Assembly: GCA_003427395.1 (NCBI GenBank)
Contig: BFEA01000356.1
Coordinates: forward strand, 1,572,745-1,612,943
Direction: 5' to 3'
Source of the DNA: Chara braunii
Taxonomy: Eukaryota > Streptophyta > Charophyceae > Charales > Characeae
Length of the DNA: 40,199 nucleotides
In this document: one piece after another, positions 19,483 to 28,487 of the stretch
How positions within the stretch are numbered: the stretch's first letter is position 1
Layout of the letters: each line of letters begins with the position of its first letter
Notes under the pieces: model-generated
What the model was told of the DNA's origin: nothing
Databases searched by the model: none
The model's input: only the letters and a program-made list of their open reading frames with translations
Translations under genes and position numbers: made by a program

Positions 19483-19889
19483 CCAGGATAACTACTGTGA
19501 GGGGTAAACTCTATGCGGTGATAGGGTGTGATAATCCTTTTGTGATCCTGAGATATGAGACTTGTGAGAGAGGACCCATAATATTTTATATCCCAGTGGT
19601 CAAATTCACGAGTACTGGCAGTCTGGACGTACGGATTTATGTACCAACAGGCCTAGAAAAGGAAGATGACTACTTGGAGTGTCAAACAGGTGCTTATATT
19701 AGTCTCATAAGAACCAAGGAGTGACTTGAAAAACTAAAGAGAAAAGTAACCTGGGGGAAAGAAGTAAGACAATTTGAGAGGCTTCCTGAGTTCTCAATTG
19801 CTAAGGGATTTGAAGGTATGAGAGATTAGATGCCTCTATTGGAAGCCATTGCTGAGATCGGTAGAGCAAGAGAAAAAACTCCACTGTGA
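19443..19889 (+). pseudogene. Pre-gag module protein, copy 2, broken
   Basis: The ATG at 19443 overlaps the end of copy 1 in another frame. The open part to TGA 19722 has RRILSVARITTVRGKLYAV, then FYIPVVKFTSTGSLDVRIYV. After the stop the same frame continues with LEKLKRKVTWGKEVRQFERL, a second stop (TAG 19836), then PLLEAIAEIGRAREK, ending at TGA 19887. The layout (strand, turn, strand, charged helix, WxxxI-like helix) parallels copy 1. A further fragment VQAEIYISDIVYDD near 19940-19990 looks like a stray module strand. Confidence 0.4.
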
Positions 19890-20031
19890 TGATAAAATCC
19901 CTACTTCTGAGTACCTTTCAACACAGATTCGAGGTCCCTGATTATGTTCAAGCTGAGATCTACATTTCAGATATTGTTTATGATGATTAGCAATGCCCAG
20001 TTTGACTTAGCAGTTGACACTAGGAGTTTTG

Positions 20032-20577
20032 ATGGAGGGTAGAGTAGTGAAGATAGAAGAGATTCTTCGGATCTCTGATAGAAATCTTTCTACCCTGGAT
20101 GAGCTTGAGTTTTTGCAGCCTTTCTTCGACAGCATGAGAGATTCTGCCTTAAGAATTACCACTAACCAGACTGAGATAAGTTATCTGTTAAAGGTGGTGA
20201 AAGTGGGAACTATTGAGAGAGTATCATACCACACTTTTCAGGAACGGGTCTCTCTTGCAAGAAGGATCAACAGTGGGCTTCAAACGATGCAATTTGATTA
20301 TGATATTATAGACCTGACTCGATATTTTATGATTCGGGGTACTATAAAGGGGTATGACAGAAGACTGAGTATGGATGATGAGAAAGAATTGATTGGAAAT
20401 TATATAGGAAGGCTGAGAAGGATTGCACTGCCCTTGATCACTACCCAATCAATTATTGCCTATACCTTATATGTACAGAACTTTCATGGGGGTAGAGCAG
20501 ACAAGAAAAGAAAGGAACGAGCCTGTATCTCTTGCAAGAAGAGTGAGGGATTGAAGGGCAGAGAAGAAAAAGGATAA
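20032..20577 (+). CDS. Pre-gag ORF, copy 3
   Basis: Intact 181-codon ORF from the first ATG at 20032 (frame open from 20014) to TAA 20575, two bases before the gag frame. It contains SYLLKVVKVGTIERVSYHTF and, about 90 residues later, IAYTLYVQNFHGG, each preceded by an RITT or LITT word. This suggests two half-modules in tandem. The C-terminus is very basic with a CISC pair. Similarity to the other copies is weaker than between copy 1 and the LTR ORF. No known domain. It could be an RNA- or capsid-associated accessory protein, but that is a guess. Confidence 0.45.
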   Translation: MEGRVVKIEEILRISDRNLSTLDELEFLQPFFDSMRDSALRITTNQTEISYLLKVVKVGTIERVSYHTFQERVSLARRINSGLQTMQFDYDIIDLTRYFMIRGTIKGYDRRLSMDDEKELIGNYIGRLRRIALPLITTQSIIAYTLYVQNFHGGRADKKRKERACISCKKSEGLKGREEKG

Positions 20578-20579
20578 GA

Positions 20580-21329
20580 GTGACAGAAAGAGAAGAGAAT
20601 ATTTGGGAAAGATCTATGGTCAAAATGGCGGGACGAGAAAGACCGAGTACATCAGCAGGGACCAATGAAGAAGCCTTAGTTGGGGTTATACGGGAACTGG
20701 TCAAGAGAGTTGATACAATCAAAGGGGGGTCAGATATTGCGAGAGCAAAAAAAACAGATGAGGGGATTTCCTGCTTCAAAGGACCTCAAGTTAATGACTT
20801 CCTGGATGAGTATGAGTTATTTGGACTCAGTTATGGCTGGACAGATAAGCAATGGCTTAAGCACCTCCTATCTTATTGTGATACTGACTCAAGACTGACA
20901 GTTCAGGAATTAATGGAAGGTGCTACTACTTGGGAAGAAGTCAAGGAGAGACCGAAAAAGGAATTTGAGAAAGATTCAGTCCCAACCACAACTAAGGACT
21001 TACTCAATATCAGAAGAGCTAAATATGACACTTTTAATGTTTTTTTCCAGACTTTTATCCGAACAGCAAGGAGAATTCCATATTTGGATGAAACCCAAAG
21101 ATGCCATATATTTTTGACAAATTTTATTGACACTGAAAGGCAAACAGTTCTTAATCAAGCTCAGCACTATCCTCTCAGATGGGATGAAATGGTTGCAATC
21201 ATAAGAACTTTACCTACTGTCTCCCATAAGAAATGGTCAGTGGATCAGATCAGTACTTTGGCCAAGGATTGGGAGACTGAGAATGAAATGAATAGAGGAA
21301 GCAATTTGACTGCTGAGAATATTCTTTAA
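20580..21329 (+). CDS. gag: Gag, capsid-like part
   Basis: 249 codons; the first ATG is residue 13 (20616). The pattern is that of a retrotransposon gag: a short basic N-terminus, ISCFKGPQVNDFLDEYELF (the F-x-G-x-x-V-x-x-F-L start of the domain), WTDKQWLKHLLSY, then YDTFNVFFQTFIRTARRIPY and a helical tail. It forms the particle shell in which reverse transcription takes place. TAA at 21327 ends the ORF, but the nucleocapsid part continues in the same frame 3 bases later, so the stop is either a mutation or a readthrough point. Confidence 0.75.
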   Translation: MTEREENIWERSMVKMAGRERPSTSAGTNEEALVGVIRELVKRVDTIKGGSDIARAKKTDEGISCFKGPQVNDFLDEYELFGLSYGWTDKQWLKHLLSYCDTDSRLTVQELMEGATTWEEVKERPKKEFEKDSVPTTTKDLLNIRRAKYDTFNVFFQTFIRTARRIPYLDETQRCHIFLTNFIDTERQTVLNQAQHYPLRWDEMVAIIRTLPTVSHKKWSVDQISTLAKDWETENEMNRGSNLTAENIL

Positions 21330-21332
21330 AAC

Positions 21333-22070
21333 GTGATGGCTAACTTCATGCCTGCAAGGCCTGCAACGCATGCTGTGGATGATAGGGGAAAGAAGAAGGC
21401 TGAAAGTGAGGAAGATGACGACGATGATGATGACAACGAAAATCATGGTAAGAAGGGGGATTCGTCCAGAACCAAAAGGAATGGGAAGAATGGTGATAGA
21501 GGAAATATAGAGAGAATAAAATATGATGAGCGTCCTAAGAGGAGTTTTACTTGCTACTATTGTGGCGAAAGTGGACATACTACGACCTACTGCAAGCCAC
21601 TTGAGGAGGATGTAAGAAGTGGGGTGGCAAATAAAGATGCAATGAACCATGTCTGTGATAGCTCATGGAATAAGTTGGATCCTAGACATCCAGGAGGTAT
21701 GAGACTTCTTGCTCTTAAACATGATGAAAAGATGAAAATTAAGAAGAAGAGAAAGGCTAATGTGAATGTTCATTTCTTCACCGGAGACTTGCCTAATGAA
21801 CTGGTACAAAGAACAGATGACCCTCATACCATGATTGAGTTGTCTCTGCAGTCCTTAACATTGACAGAGTGTGAGTCTAGTGAGTCTCCATTGGGAGGGA
21901 ACACTACTTTTCAGAAACCCTCTGGATTAGTAGAGTCCTCTTCCGATGAGATGACTCATTTCCTGGCTAACATGATGTCATTCCATGGTGATCTACCCCC
22001 AGAGCTTATCATGGAACCTAGTGCCAGGGTTGGTGAAGTAAGGAACCACCAAACTCGAATGACACCTTAG
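21333..22070 (+). CDS. gag: Gag, nucleocapsid part with CCHC zinc knuckle
   Basis: Same frame as the capsid part. An acidic run of Asp/Glu (about 21409-21440) and a basic stretch are followed by CYYCGESGHTTTYC at about residues 69-82, a perfect C-x2-C-x4-H-x4-C knuckle that binds the RNA genome. The C-terminal half has two similar words, FFTGDLPNELV and SFHGDLPPELI, a short internal repeat. TAG at 22068 separates it from the protease ORF, again without frame change. Confidence 0.75.
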   Translation: MMANFMPARPATHAVDDRGKKKAESEEDDDDDDDNENHGKKGDSSRTKRNGKNGDRGNIERIKYDERPKRSFTCYYCGESGHTTTYCKPLEEDVRSGVANKDAMNHVCDSSWNKLDPRHPGGMRLLALKHDEKMKIKKKRKANVNVHFFTGDLPNELVQRTDDPHTMIELSLQSLTLTECESSESPLGGNTTFQKPSGLVESSSDEMTHFLANMMSFHGDLPPELIMEPSARVGEVRNHQTRMTP

Positions 22071-23072
22071 ATGATAGAAGAAAAGAAAAGAAAGAAGACT
22101 GAGGAATCACCTATCGACATCCTTGATGATCCTGAACCAGAACGATCACAGGAAAAGAATGAACAGGGGAGGAAAAAAAAAATTATTCTCAAGAGTGATT
22201 TGGATGATGGGACTGTGATTTCAGATGTAATTGCTAAGATCCTGGAAGAAACGGAAGTGATACTGTCTTTTAAGGAAGCAATGACACTAGTACCCAAACT
22301 GAGAGAAGAGTTGAAAAGGTTAATTGAGCAGAAAAAGATGAAAGTTAATTATTTGGGGTCAGTCTTTCCCAACCAAGTGAATAGGTCACTACTAGGTTGC
22401 ACGATGAGATTTGCAACCATGGGTTGTGCGCATCTTACAATTCGCATTAATCAAGTGAAGATTCTAGCCCTAGTAAATTATGGGGCAGAGATGATACTTC
22501 GTTCACGAAGAACGATGGAAACTTGTAATTTATCAATTGACAGACCTGCACGAAATGTACAAAGTAATATTGCAGAAGAGTTGTCCGTGGCAGGATTCAT
22601 TGATAATTTGCCTATCAAGGTTGGGACAATGACTGTGGAGTTACTAGGTTTTGTAGTTCCTGATCTGGATCATGACTGTATCTTGGGAACTTCATTCTTG
22701 CAAAGGATGGAGACGGTCCAATTTTTCAGTCATGAGGGGTCATCTTGGATCAGTCTACAGGATCCCGAGACTGCTCAAGAGCAGACCTTTATGGTCGGTA
22801 TGAAAAATTACTTCAAGCATCAACTATCTGCTAATTCAATCAGGAGGGAGGAATTTGCTGAAAGGGTTAGGAGGCTAAAGGAAGAAGGAAAACGAGAAGC
22901 AAAAGAAGAGATTTTAGTGGGAATCAATCAAGTTTCGAAAATGATGAAACCCCTTGGTAAACTTGAGGATAAAGATGGGCAAATTGAAGCCTTCAAGAAA
23001 GCTGTAGAAACTACTAAGGGGAAAAAAATGGAATTGAGATTTGCATCGACTCACCCTTTTTTAGGAAAATAG
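22071..23072 (+). CDS. pro: Retropepsin-like protease, active-site Asp changed
   Basis: Continues the gag frame. The N-terminal third is charged linker. The aspartic protease core begins with ILALVNYGAEMIL, where the family has (L/V)(I/V)D(S/T/C)GA: the catalytic Asp is Asn here, a change explained by one G-to-A step. The second half-signature is DHDCILGTSFLQRM, the ILG-x-x-FL motif. A charged helical region of about 100 residues follows. The frame ends at TAG 23070, seven bases after the heptamer TTTTTTA that could move ribosomes into the RT frame. The protease would cut the polyprotein; this copy is probably inactive. Confidence 0.7.
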   Translation: MIEEKKRKKTEESPIDILDDPEPERSQEKNEQGRKKKIILKSDLDDGTVISDVIAKILEETEVILSFKEAMTLVPKLREELKRLIEQKKMKVNYLGSVFPNQVNRSLLGCTMRFATMGCAHLTIRINQVKILALVNYGAEMILRSRRTMETCNLSIDRPARNVQSNIAEELSVAGFIDNLPIKVGTMTVELLGFVVPDLDHDCILGTSFLQRMETVQFFSHEGSSWISLQDPETAQEQTFMVGMKNYFKHQLSANSIRREEFAERVRRLKEEGKREAKEEILVGINQVSKMMKPLGKLEDKDGQIEAFKKAVETTKGKKMELRFASTHPFLGK

Positions 23073-23127
23073 TTACTGGGTCGAAAAGAAAATACAAGCT
23101 CAAGGGGGTGAAGAAAAAACCAGTGAC
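23057..23127 (+). promoter_or_regulatory. Candidate -1 ribosomal frameshift signal
   Basis: The heptamer T TTT TTA (23057-23063) is in the correct phase: protease-frame codons are CCT, TTT, TTA. A -1 slip enters exactly the frame of the RT ORF, while the zero frame meets TAG at 23070. After an 8-base spacer, GTTACTGG (23072-23079) can pair with CCAGTGAC (23120-23127), giving 8 pairs with one G-U and a 40-base loop. Heptamer, spacing and stem all match the textbook arrangement. RT-like coding reads through the joint as FRKIVTGSKRKYKLKG. I saw no clear pseudoknot partner. Confidence 0.6.
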
Positions 23128-24028
23128 AGACTTAATAGAGAAAGATTATGATGAAGCATTGAGGGAATCAACAAAATTGGAGAATAGGGTCTCCATAGAA
23201 AGGTTTGATACAATGAAGATAGGCTCGGATCAGTTTATCCTACCCAAAGAGAAAGAATATATCTTCGAGATGTATCAGGAATTCTCTGGTGCTTTCTCCT
23301 TTAATGATGAGGAGAGAGGGCGATTGGACGTGGACATGATCAAAATGACCAAAATTTGGACAGTTGACCATGTTCCATGGAATGATAGGCCAACCAAGTA
23401 TGCCTTCAAGGAAGAGGCAGAGGTTGTAAAGTATCTTGACAAAAAGATTGCATCTAATGTTGTTGAACCTGCTGATGGACCATATGCTAACCACTGGTTT
23501 TGTTTGTGGAAACCAGGGGGCGGGCTAAGATGGATACAAAATTTTCAGAAGCTCAATTCTATGACGGTACGTGATGCAGATAATCTTCCTAATGCTGATC
23601 TCCTCACTGAATCATTTGCTGGTCGATGTATTTATTCCCTAGTTGATCTGTATTCTGGGTATAATCAGTTTCCTATTGATCACACTAGCCGTCCAATGAC
23701 TGTCATGCACACGCCAAGGGGGCTTGTTCGGATGTGCGTGGTACCTCAGGGATGGACTAATGGAGTGACAGTGATTCAAAGGGATATGATCAAAGTCATG
23801 CAGGATATTTCTCCTGAAATAACCAGTCCCTACATTGATGACAATCTTGTAAAAGGACCCCTTGTAAGAGACGAAACTTTGGTCGCACGGGGAGTCAGAA
23901 AGTTTGTCTGGGAACATGCTGAAGGAGTAAAGATGGTCCTAAAAAGACTTCAAAAGTATAATCTGACTGTCAGTGGACCAAAGTCCATTCTCTTCCAACC
24001 AGAAGTGATAATCCTGGGCTTCAGATAG
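23108..24028 (+). CDS. pol: Reverse transcriptase
   Basis: The frame is open well upstream of the GTG at 23108, consistent with entry by frameshift. Motifs in order: KPGGGLRWIQNFQKLN (residues about 135-150), the first catalytic Asp D180 in YSLVDLYSGYNQ, PQGWTNGVTVIQRDM (about 213-227), and YIDD (242-245) in the catalytic box. All three catalytic Asp are present. TAG at 24026 follows LGFR, and the same frame continues with the thumb region, so the ORF end is a break. It copies the RNA genome into DNA inside the particle. Confidence 0.88.
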   Translation: MKKKPVTDLIEKDYDEALRESTKLENRVSIERFDTMKIGSDQFILPKEKEYIFEMYQEFSGAFSFNDEERGRLDVDMIKMTKIWTVDHVPWNDRPTKYAFKEEAEVVKYLDKKIASNVVEPADGPYANHWFCLWKPGGGLRWIQNFQKLNSMTVRDADNLPNADLLTESFAGRCIYSLVDLYSGYNQFPIDHTSRPMTVMHTPRGLVRMCVVPQGWTNGVTVIQRDMIKVMQDISPEITSPYIDDNLVKGPLVRDETLVARGVRKFVWEHAEGVKMVLKRLQKYNLTVSGPKSILFQPEVIILGFR

Positions 24029-24208
24029 GGTAGGAGTCCAGATCCCAAGAAAATAGACAAGATTTTGAACTGGTTTCTGCCTCTCAAAAGAGTGACAGAT
24101 GTCAGAAGCTTCTTGGGAGTCTGTGGATTTTGGAGGATTTTTATTCCTTATTTTGCTGCTGTTGCAGAGCCTCTGAGAGAAATGGTAAGACAAGGGGCTA
24201 GACCTTAG
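24029..24208 (+). pseudogene. pol: RT thumb/connection segment beyond the stop
   Basis: In the RT frame, GRSPDPKKIDKILNWF and FLGVCGFWRIFIPYFAAVAE are the standard Gypsy thumb motifs (FLG-x3-(F/Y)-x-R-x-FI-x3-(A/S)). The frame ends at TAG 24206. A shift into the frame starting at 24205 restores LAWNDKRQAAAETLQGKL, the usual W-x-x-x-x-x-x-AF-x-x-LK element, so there is a second frame change here. Confidence 0.7.
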
Positions 24209-24690
24209 CATGGAATGATAAAAGACAAGCTGCAGCAGAAACATTGCAAGGAAAACTAAGAGATGGTGGAGTAGTGCTGGGTGGCTTAAGCCGGATCGAG
24301 TGGCGAGACGAAGAAGAATATGAGAATGGAACAGTTGAAGAATCCGCCTATGTTGATAGTTTCCTTAATGAAAAAGATGATGAGGATTATGAGCCACCAT
24401 GCTCCTACAAATGGAGTCTGTGGCCTGAAGAGAGAGAGAGTTGGGGAGAAATCCCAAGTGCATACGTTTATAAATCGATTCTTGGGAAAGAAGAAGAAGA
24501 TAAGCCGAATGATTGGTATGCTAAAATCAATGCTGCAGCAGTGGCTGCTCATGAGATTGGGGAAAATTCAGGTTCAAAGGAAGAAGAAGAGACTGAAAAA
24601 AAAGAAGAAGAGATATTTTTCTTCTTTGAAGAATATGATGAAAATTATCAAGAGATTGACAGAAAGATGGAAAAGGAGCAGCTAAAATAA
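24205..24690 (+). CDS. pol: RT tail plus acidic linker in place of RNase H
   Basis: It begins with the RT connection end (AWNDKRQAAAETLQGKLRDG) and then, where the RNase H TDAS motif should follow within about 20 residues, turns into an acidic region rich in Glu, Asp, Trp and Tyr (WPEERESWGEIPSAYVYKS) and a Glu/Lys run. None of the RNase H catalytic D-E-D-D contexts can be found. TAA at 24688 is in frame with the integrase segment. Either RNase H was deleted here or the family has replaced it. The linker could be the normal spacer before integrase in this family. Confidence 0.55.
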   Translation, partial: LAWNDKRQAAAETLQGKLRDGGVVLGGLSRIEWRDEEEYENGTVEESAYVDSFLNEKDDEDYEPPCSYKWSLWPEERESWGEIPSAYVYKSILGKEEEDKPNDWYAKINAAAVAAHEIGENSGSKEEEETEKKEEEIFFFFEEYDENYQEIDRKMEKEQLK

Positions 24691-25923
24691 TATTATTGTA
24701 AAGATTCAAGGAAGAAATTCAGACTAAAAAGAGGACATCTCTTTGAGGATGGTAAGGGAGGCTTACCTCCGCTAAGTGTGGTCCAGAGGCAGTTAGAGAT
24801 AATTGTTGCCCTGCATGAAGGGGTCGCTGGTGGCCACAAGGCTGCTGAGGCTACCTACTCCAAGACTATCAAACTCTACTTCTGGCCTGGCATGAGAGAT
24901 ATGATTTTTAGATATTGTAAATCATGTATCTTATGTCAGAAGAGGTCTACCACAAGGATGATTGAGCCCCTATTCCCTACAATCTTGGTAGAGCCCGGTA
25001 GTAGAGTTCATCTGGATCTCATCACTATGCCTCTAAGCAAGGGTGGGATGAGATACATACTAAACATGAGAGATAATTTATCTGGATACGTTGAGGCAAA
25101 AGTTCTGAAAAGGAAGACAACCGAACAAGTGGCTGATTGGATAGAGGAAGTCTATCTAAGGTATCCTTTTATCAGAAAATTTGTCTCAGACAGAGGATCA
25201 GAATTCAGAAATGAGGTTGTCAGAAGAATTACGCTCAGATTGTGTGTAAGAATTCAGTATGTGACTACTTACCATCCTCAAGCGAATGCATCTGTTGAAA
25301 GAGGCCACAGAACTTTGAAAGATTCATTAGCCAAGTGGTATGAAGGGAAACTCAGCAAGTGGCCAAAGGTATTAAGAGCTGCTGTATATACTGATAATAT
25401 CACAGTCAAGAGAACAATTGGTTATGCACCTTTTACTCAGTGGTACGATCGATATGCTACATTGCCTATTGAGAGTATTGTCAAGACATGGTCAAGTCAA
25501 GAGAGTGACATGGATTTTTCTATTTCAGAACTCCTTCAGATCAGAATGAGGCAGATATCTGAAGTCGATCAGGCAGTGATGGACGCAACAGAAAGAATGG
25601 TATCCAACAGACTATCGGATCAAGAAAGATGGAACAAGAAAAGATATATAAGAAAAAAGAAATTGAAGATTAGAGATGTTATTCTTTTGTTTGACAGTTC
25701 TCTTGAGACACAATGGACTAAAAGATTGGAGTCCAGATGGCTTGGTCCTTACAGAATCACAGGAGAGGCAAAAGACAAGGTTTATGAGATATCAGAAATT
25801 GATGGATTCAGGGTTCATGACATGGTATCAGGGTCAAGGCTTCGTAAGTTCATCTTCAGAGACCCTGACTTGATCCCTACAGTAACTCCAAAGAGAGGAA
25901 AGAGAAGTCAACCATCCAAGTAA
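24691..25923 (+). CDS. pol: Integrase
   Basis: The frame continues from the linker after TAA 24688; the first GTG/ATG-like start (24778) is not a natural start. Numbering from 24778: zinc-binding H13, H20, C47, C50 (ALHEGVAGGH and YCKSCILCQ), catalytic D80 (RVHLDLITMP), D138 (VSDRGSEF) and E174 (ASVERGH). Exactly 35 residues lie between D138 and E174, the D,D(35)E signature. A C-terminal GPY/F-type motif WLGPYRITGEA is at about 321-331. The domain appears complete and uninterrupted over 381 codons, the best preserved part of this copy. It inserts the DNA copy into the host chromosome. No chromodomain is visible after GPY/F. Confidence 0.88.
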   Translation, partial: YYCKDSRKKFRLKRGHLFEDGKGGLPPLSVVQRQLEIIVALHEGVAGGHKAAEATYSKTIKLYFWPGMRDMIFRYCKSCILCQKRSTTRMIEPLFPTILVEPGSRVHLDLITMPLSKGGMRYILNMRDNLSGYVEAKVLKRKTTEQVADWIEEVYLRYPFIRKFVSDRGSEFRNEVVRRITLRLCVRIQYVTTYHPQANASVERGHRTLKDSLAKWYEGKLSKWPKVLRAAVYTDNITVKRTIGYAPFTQWYDRYATLPIESIVKTWSSQESDMDFSISELLQIRMRQISEVDQAVMDATERMVSNRLSDQERWNKKRYIRKKKLKIRDVILLFDSSLETQWTKRLESRWLGPYRITGEAKDKVYEISEIDGFRVHDMVSGSRLRKFIFRDPDLIPTVTPKRGKRSQPSK

Positions 25924-27895
25924 AAGAACGGTCATAGAGGACTGAGAAAGAGTACAGTAAGACACTGAGACAGTGAGGCTCAGTTATCAGCAGACAATGA
26001 TCATTCTTGTATAGTCAATTCAGCATTTCAGTTTCAGTATTTCCGTTTCAGTACTTCAGTTTCAGCATCTCAGTTTTAATATTTCAGTTTTCAGCAAGTC
26101 ATTTCATTATCTATTTCAGCAAGCAACTAAGTTAGTGAGACTATATCTTTGATGCAGCGCTGCAGTCGTTCCATGAGTGTCAAATCCTAGGAGTGAGGAG
26201 TAACTGTGCGTACAGTTCTAGGAGCGTTGACACCGTGTCAAGATCTGAGAAACTCATGGCTGTGGCACATCAAGTGATATGAGCAGTATTATTCTTATGA
26301 CAAAGAGAAAGCATGATGGCCATAAAGAAGTTCAGTTCTGTTTGATTAAAAGTTATCAGCAGAAGGACTTCGTCTCTCTGACTAAGCTGTCCACTCAAGA
26401 GATTCGGATGAAGGCGGACATAAAGAAGTTCAACTTACTTGACTAAGAGTGGTCAGTAGAGAAACTTCGTGCTTCTTGGCTAAGGGTCTGTCTTCACTCA
26501 GATAAGGGAAGGAACCTCTCTGAGATCAGAGTTTCAGTATTTCCTTGAGACTGACGGGACGTCTCTTGGAAAAAGAAATTCCAGTTGAGGGAAGGGAGCT
26601 CTCTGGGGCTAGCACTAAGTCTTTGCTTGAGGCTGAAGAGAGGTCTCTTGTGAACCTTTAGTGTTGGCTAGCATGTTATTGTTCAATACCTCTTGAGACC
26701 GAAAGGAGATCTCCTGGGAAATGTTCGTTCTGTTATGGGACGTGATACAGTCTGCTTGTGGGGTTATGATATACTTTCCTGACTGTATGTACCTGGGGTT
26801 CTCTTCCCTAACCTAAGGATGCGTTGACTGTCGGGGCCAGCCAGAGCCTTACCGCAGTAGGTTGCAATTTGGTGGGGTCAGCAGGTCCCCGACGCGAGTG
26901 TCGAATTCCGTAGTCCGCTGAGGCTAAGGCTCCGGGAGTCTGGCCAATGAGACCGAAAGGGGTCAGCTGGAACCCTACCGCAGTCAGAGGATGCAATCTT
27001 GTGAGGTTAGCCAGAGCCTGGAACTGTGGTTAGACCGGGTCACACGTTCAAAAATCTGGGCGGGGCAGCCAGCGCCCTTGGCCAAAAACTGGTAGGTGAG
27101 CCGGTCCCTGACCGCAGTGGTCAAATCCGGATTTGGGACAGTCAAACTGACGGGACGTCTACTGTCATAGGGTGACTAGACCCGCTGTAGTCTGGGTGTC
27201 CTGGCGAGAGTGCTGTCATACTCGAGTGGTGGGTATGATTGGTCTTGACCTGGCGGCAGGTCAAAGGGGCTAACAAGACAAATGGTCTGACTAGTACTGG
27301 CCTGAGGAGGGCCGAATGAGGTATGTCAGACTGACGGGACGTTTGACATTCCTGGACAGTGGTGGGCCGAAACCAAGGCAATCAATAAATCCCTAGATAT
27401 GAAGAAATATTATGTATTAATTATTATTTATTATTTATTATATTATTTATGGGTTTTATTTTAATTTATTTATGCTTAACTGCTGGTTGTCAGAGAGTCT
27501 GCTTGTTGGGGCATGGTTGTTGTCTGTGGGACTCGCTGGTTTTGCAGGTATACAGATAATTGTCTGAAGTTCCCAGGCCAGGAAAAAGAAAAAGGGTTTG
27601 GTATCCCCTCCCTTTTGTCTGAGAAGTTGGGGAGACGCCTCACTCAGACCAGAGAAAGAAAACAAGGCTTTGGTATCCTCATCAGGTGCTTGAGAAGATG
27701 AGAAGACGTCTCACTCAGGCCAGAGAACAGAAAAGAAGGTTTGGTATGCCCTACTTCCAGCATGGCAGACAGAGCGAGTACCCTCGTTGCTTGGGTCATC
27801 CTTGGCATAAATACCTGATCAAGAGCTGAGGTAACCTCCATGTGAATATCCAGCGGTTGAACAAGTCAAACATTCAGACAAAATCCTTCTTAAAA
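25924..27895. repeat. Tandem-repeat-rich spacer after pol
   Basis: No plus-strand gene is seen. The interval holds a 14-bp repeat at 26024-26100 (TTTCAGTATTTCAG type); three CTTGAGRCYGA-to-GTCTCYTGG blocks at about 26545, 26625 and 26687; loose repeats around GGTCAGCCAGAGCC and TACCGCAGT at 26816-27130; TGACGGGACGT words at 26552, 27148 and 27333; an AT tract at 27400-27470; and a 71-bp tandem repeat, copies 27576-27646 and 27647-27717 plus a partial third. All look like slippage products inside the element. Confidence 0.55.
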
Positions 27896-27896
27896 T

Positions 27897-27902
27897 TTTA
27901 TT
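27897..27902 (-). terminator. Poly(A) signal for the antisense unit
   Basis: AATAAA on the minus strand, about 130 bases downstream of the stop of the antisense ORF. Position and strand agree with the TATA box and ORF upstream of it. Confidence 0.35.
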
Positions 27903-28028
27903 TGGTGGCCGACAAGCGGCCTGGTTCACAAGGAACCTGCATCCCTGGCCTTAAAGAAGCCAAACTCTCAGGCCCGGGACGCTATGGAGTGGACAGTGAA
28001 CTGGAAATCCTATGAGCCGGGATCAGAC

Positions 28029-28487
28029 TCAAAAGGCTGAGAAGAAGTCATGCTTATACAAAACATAAAAGATTGCCATGAGTTCGAGCTGGAAAAGAAA
28101 GAGAAGGAAAAAGATGCTGAAGAGAATGCAGAGATTAGGGTGATGGGGTGATAAGACAACACATGGGACAGAGAGAGGTGGAGCAGGCACTGTGACCTTG
28201 CTTAGAGCTGGAGTAGAAGGAGCTCTGGGGATATAAGGAGGAGAAGAGGCATTAGGGGTATCATAGTGCGCATCGAATTTCTTACGAAGAAACTCCATCC
28301 TGTCTGGGGATGGAGTTCTCTCGTACCACCCTCCTAACGGGTAACGGGGATGTGGCCTTAAACGGCCATAGCCTCTCGGCTCCTCCTCTGAGTTATAATC
28401 CCTTCGTGCCCTAACTGGCGGTTCTTCCTTAGCCTTCCCTGTTCTTCCTCCCCTTCCTCTACCCCGTCCGCGGCGTGCCTCAGACAT
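28029..28487 (-). CDS. Antisense ORF, RGG-like basic protein
   Basis: 152 codons from an ATG at 28487. The N-terminus is Arg/Gly-rich (SEARRGRGRGRGGRTGKAK), resembling RGG RNA-binding tails, followed by a Pro/Arg-rich region with YERTPSPDRMEFLRKKFDAH. After about residue 97 the reading turns hydrophobic, and the DNA there looks like an intron: donor GTCACA at 28196 on the minus strand, acceptor TTTCTTTTCCAG ending at 28089, 108 bases, in frame. Splicing would leave LELMAIFYVLYK before the stop. A TATA box lies 400 bases upstream and AATAAA downstream. Antisense extra ORFs between pol and the 3' LTR are known from some plant Gypsy elements. Function unknown. Confidence 0.5.
   Translation of the reverse strand: MSEARRGRGRGRGGRTGKAKEEPPVRARRDYNSEEEPRGYGRLRPHPRYPLGGWYERTPSPDRMEFLRKKFDAHYDTPNASSPPYIPRAPSTPALSKVTVPAPPLSVPCVVLSPHHPNLCILFSIFFLLFLFQLELMAIFYVLYKHDFFSAF

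Noticed and set aside
24026-24028. TAG after the RT core as a natural end of the protein
   Set aside because: Standard RT thumb motifs continue in the same frame after it.
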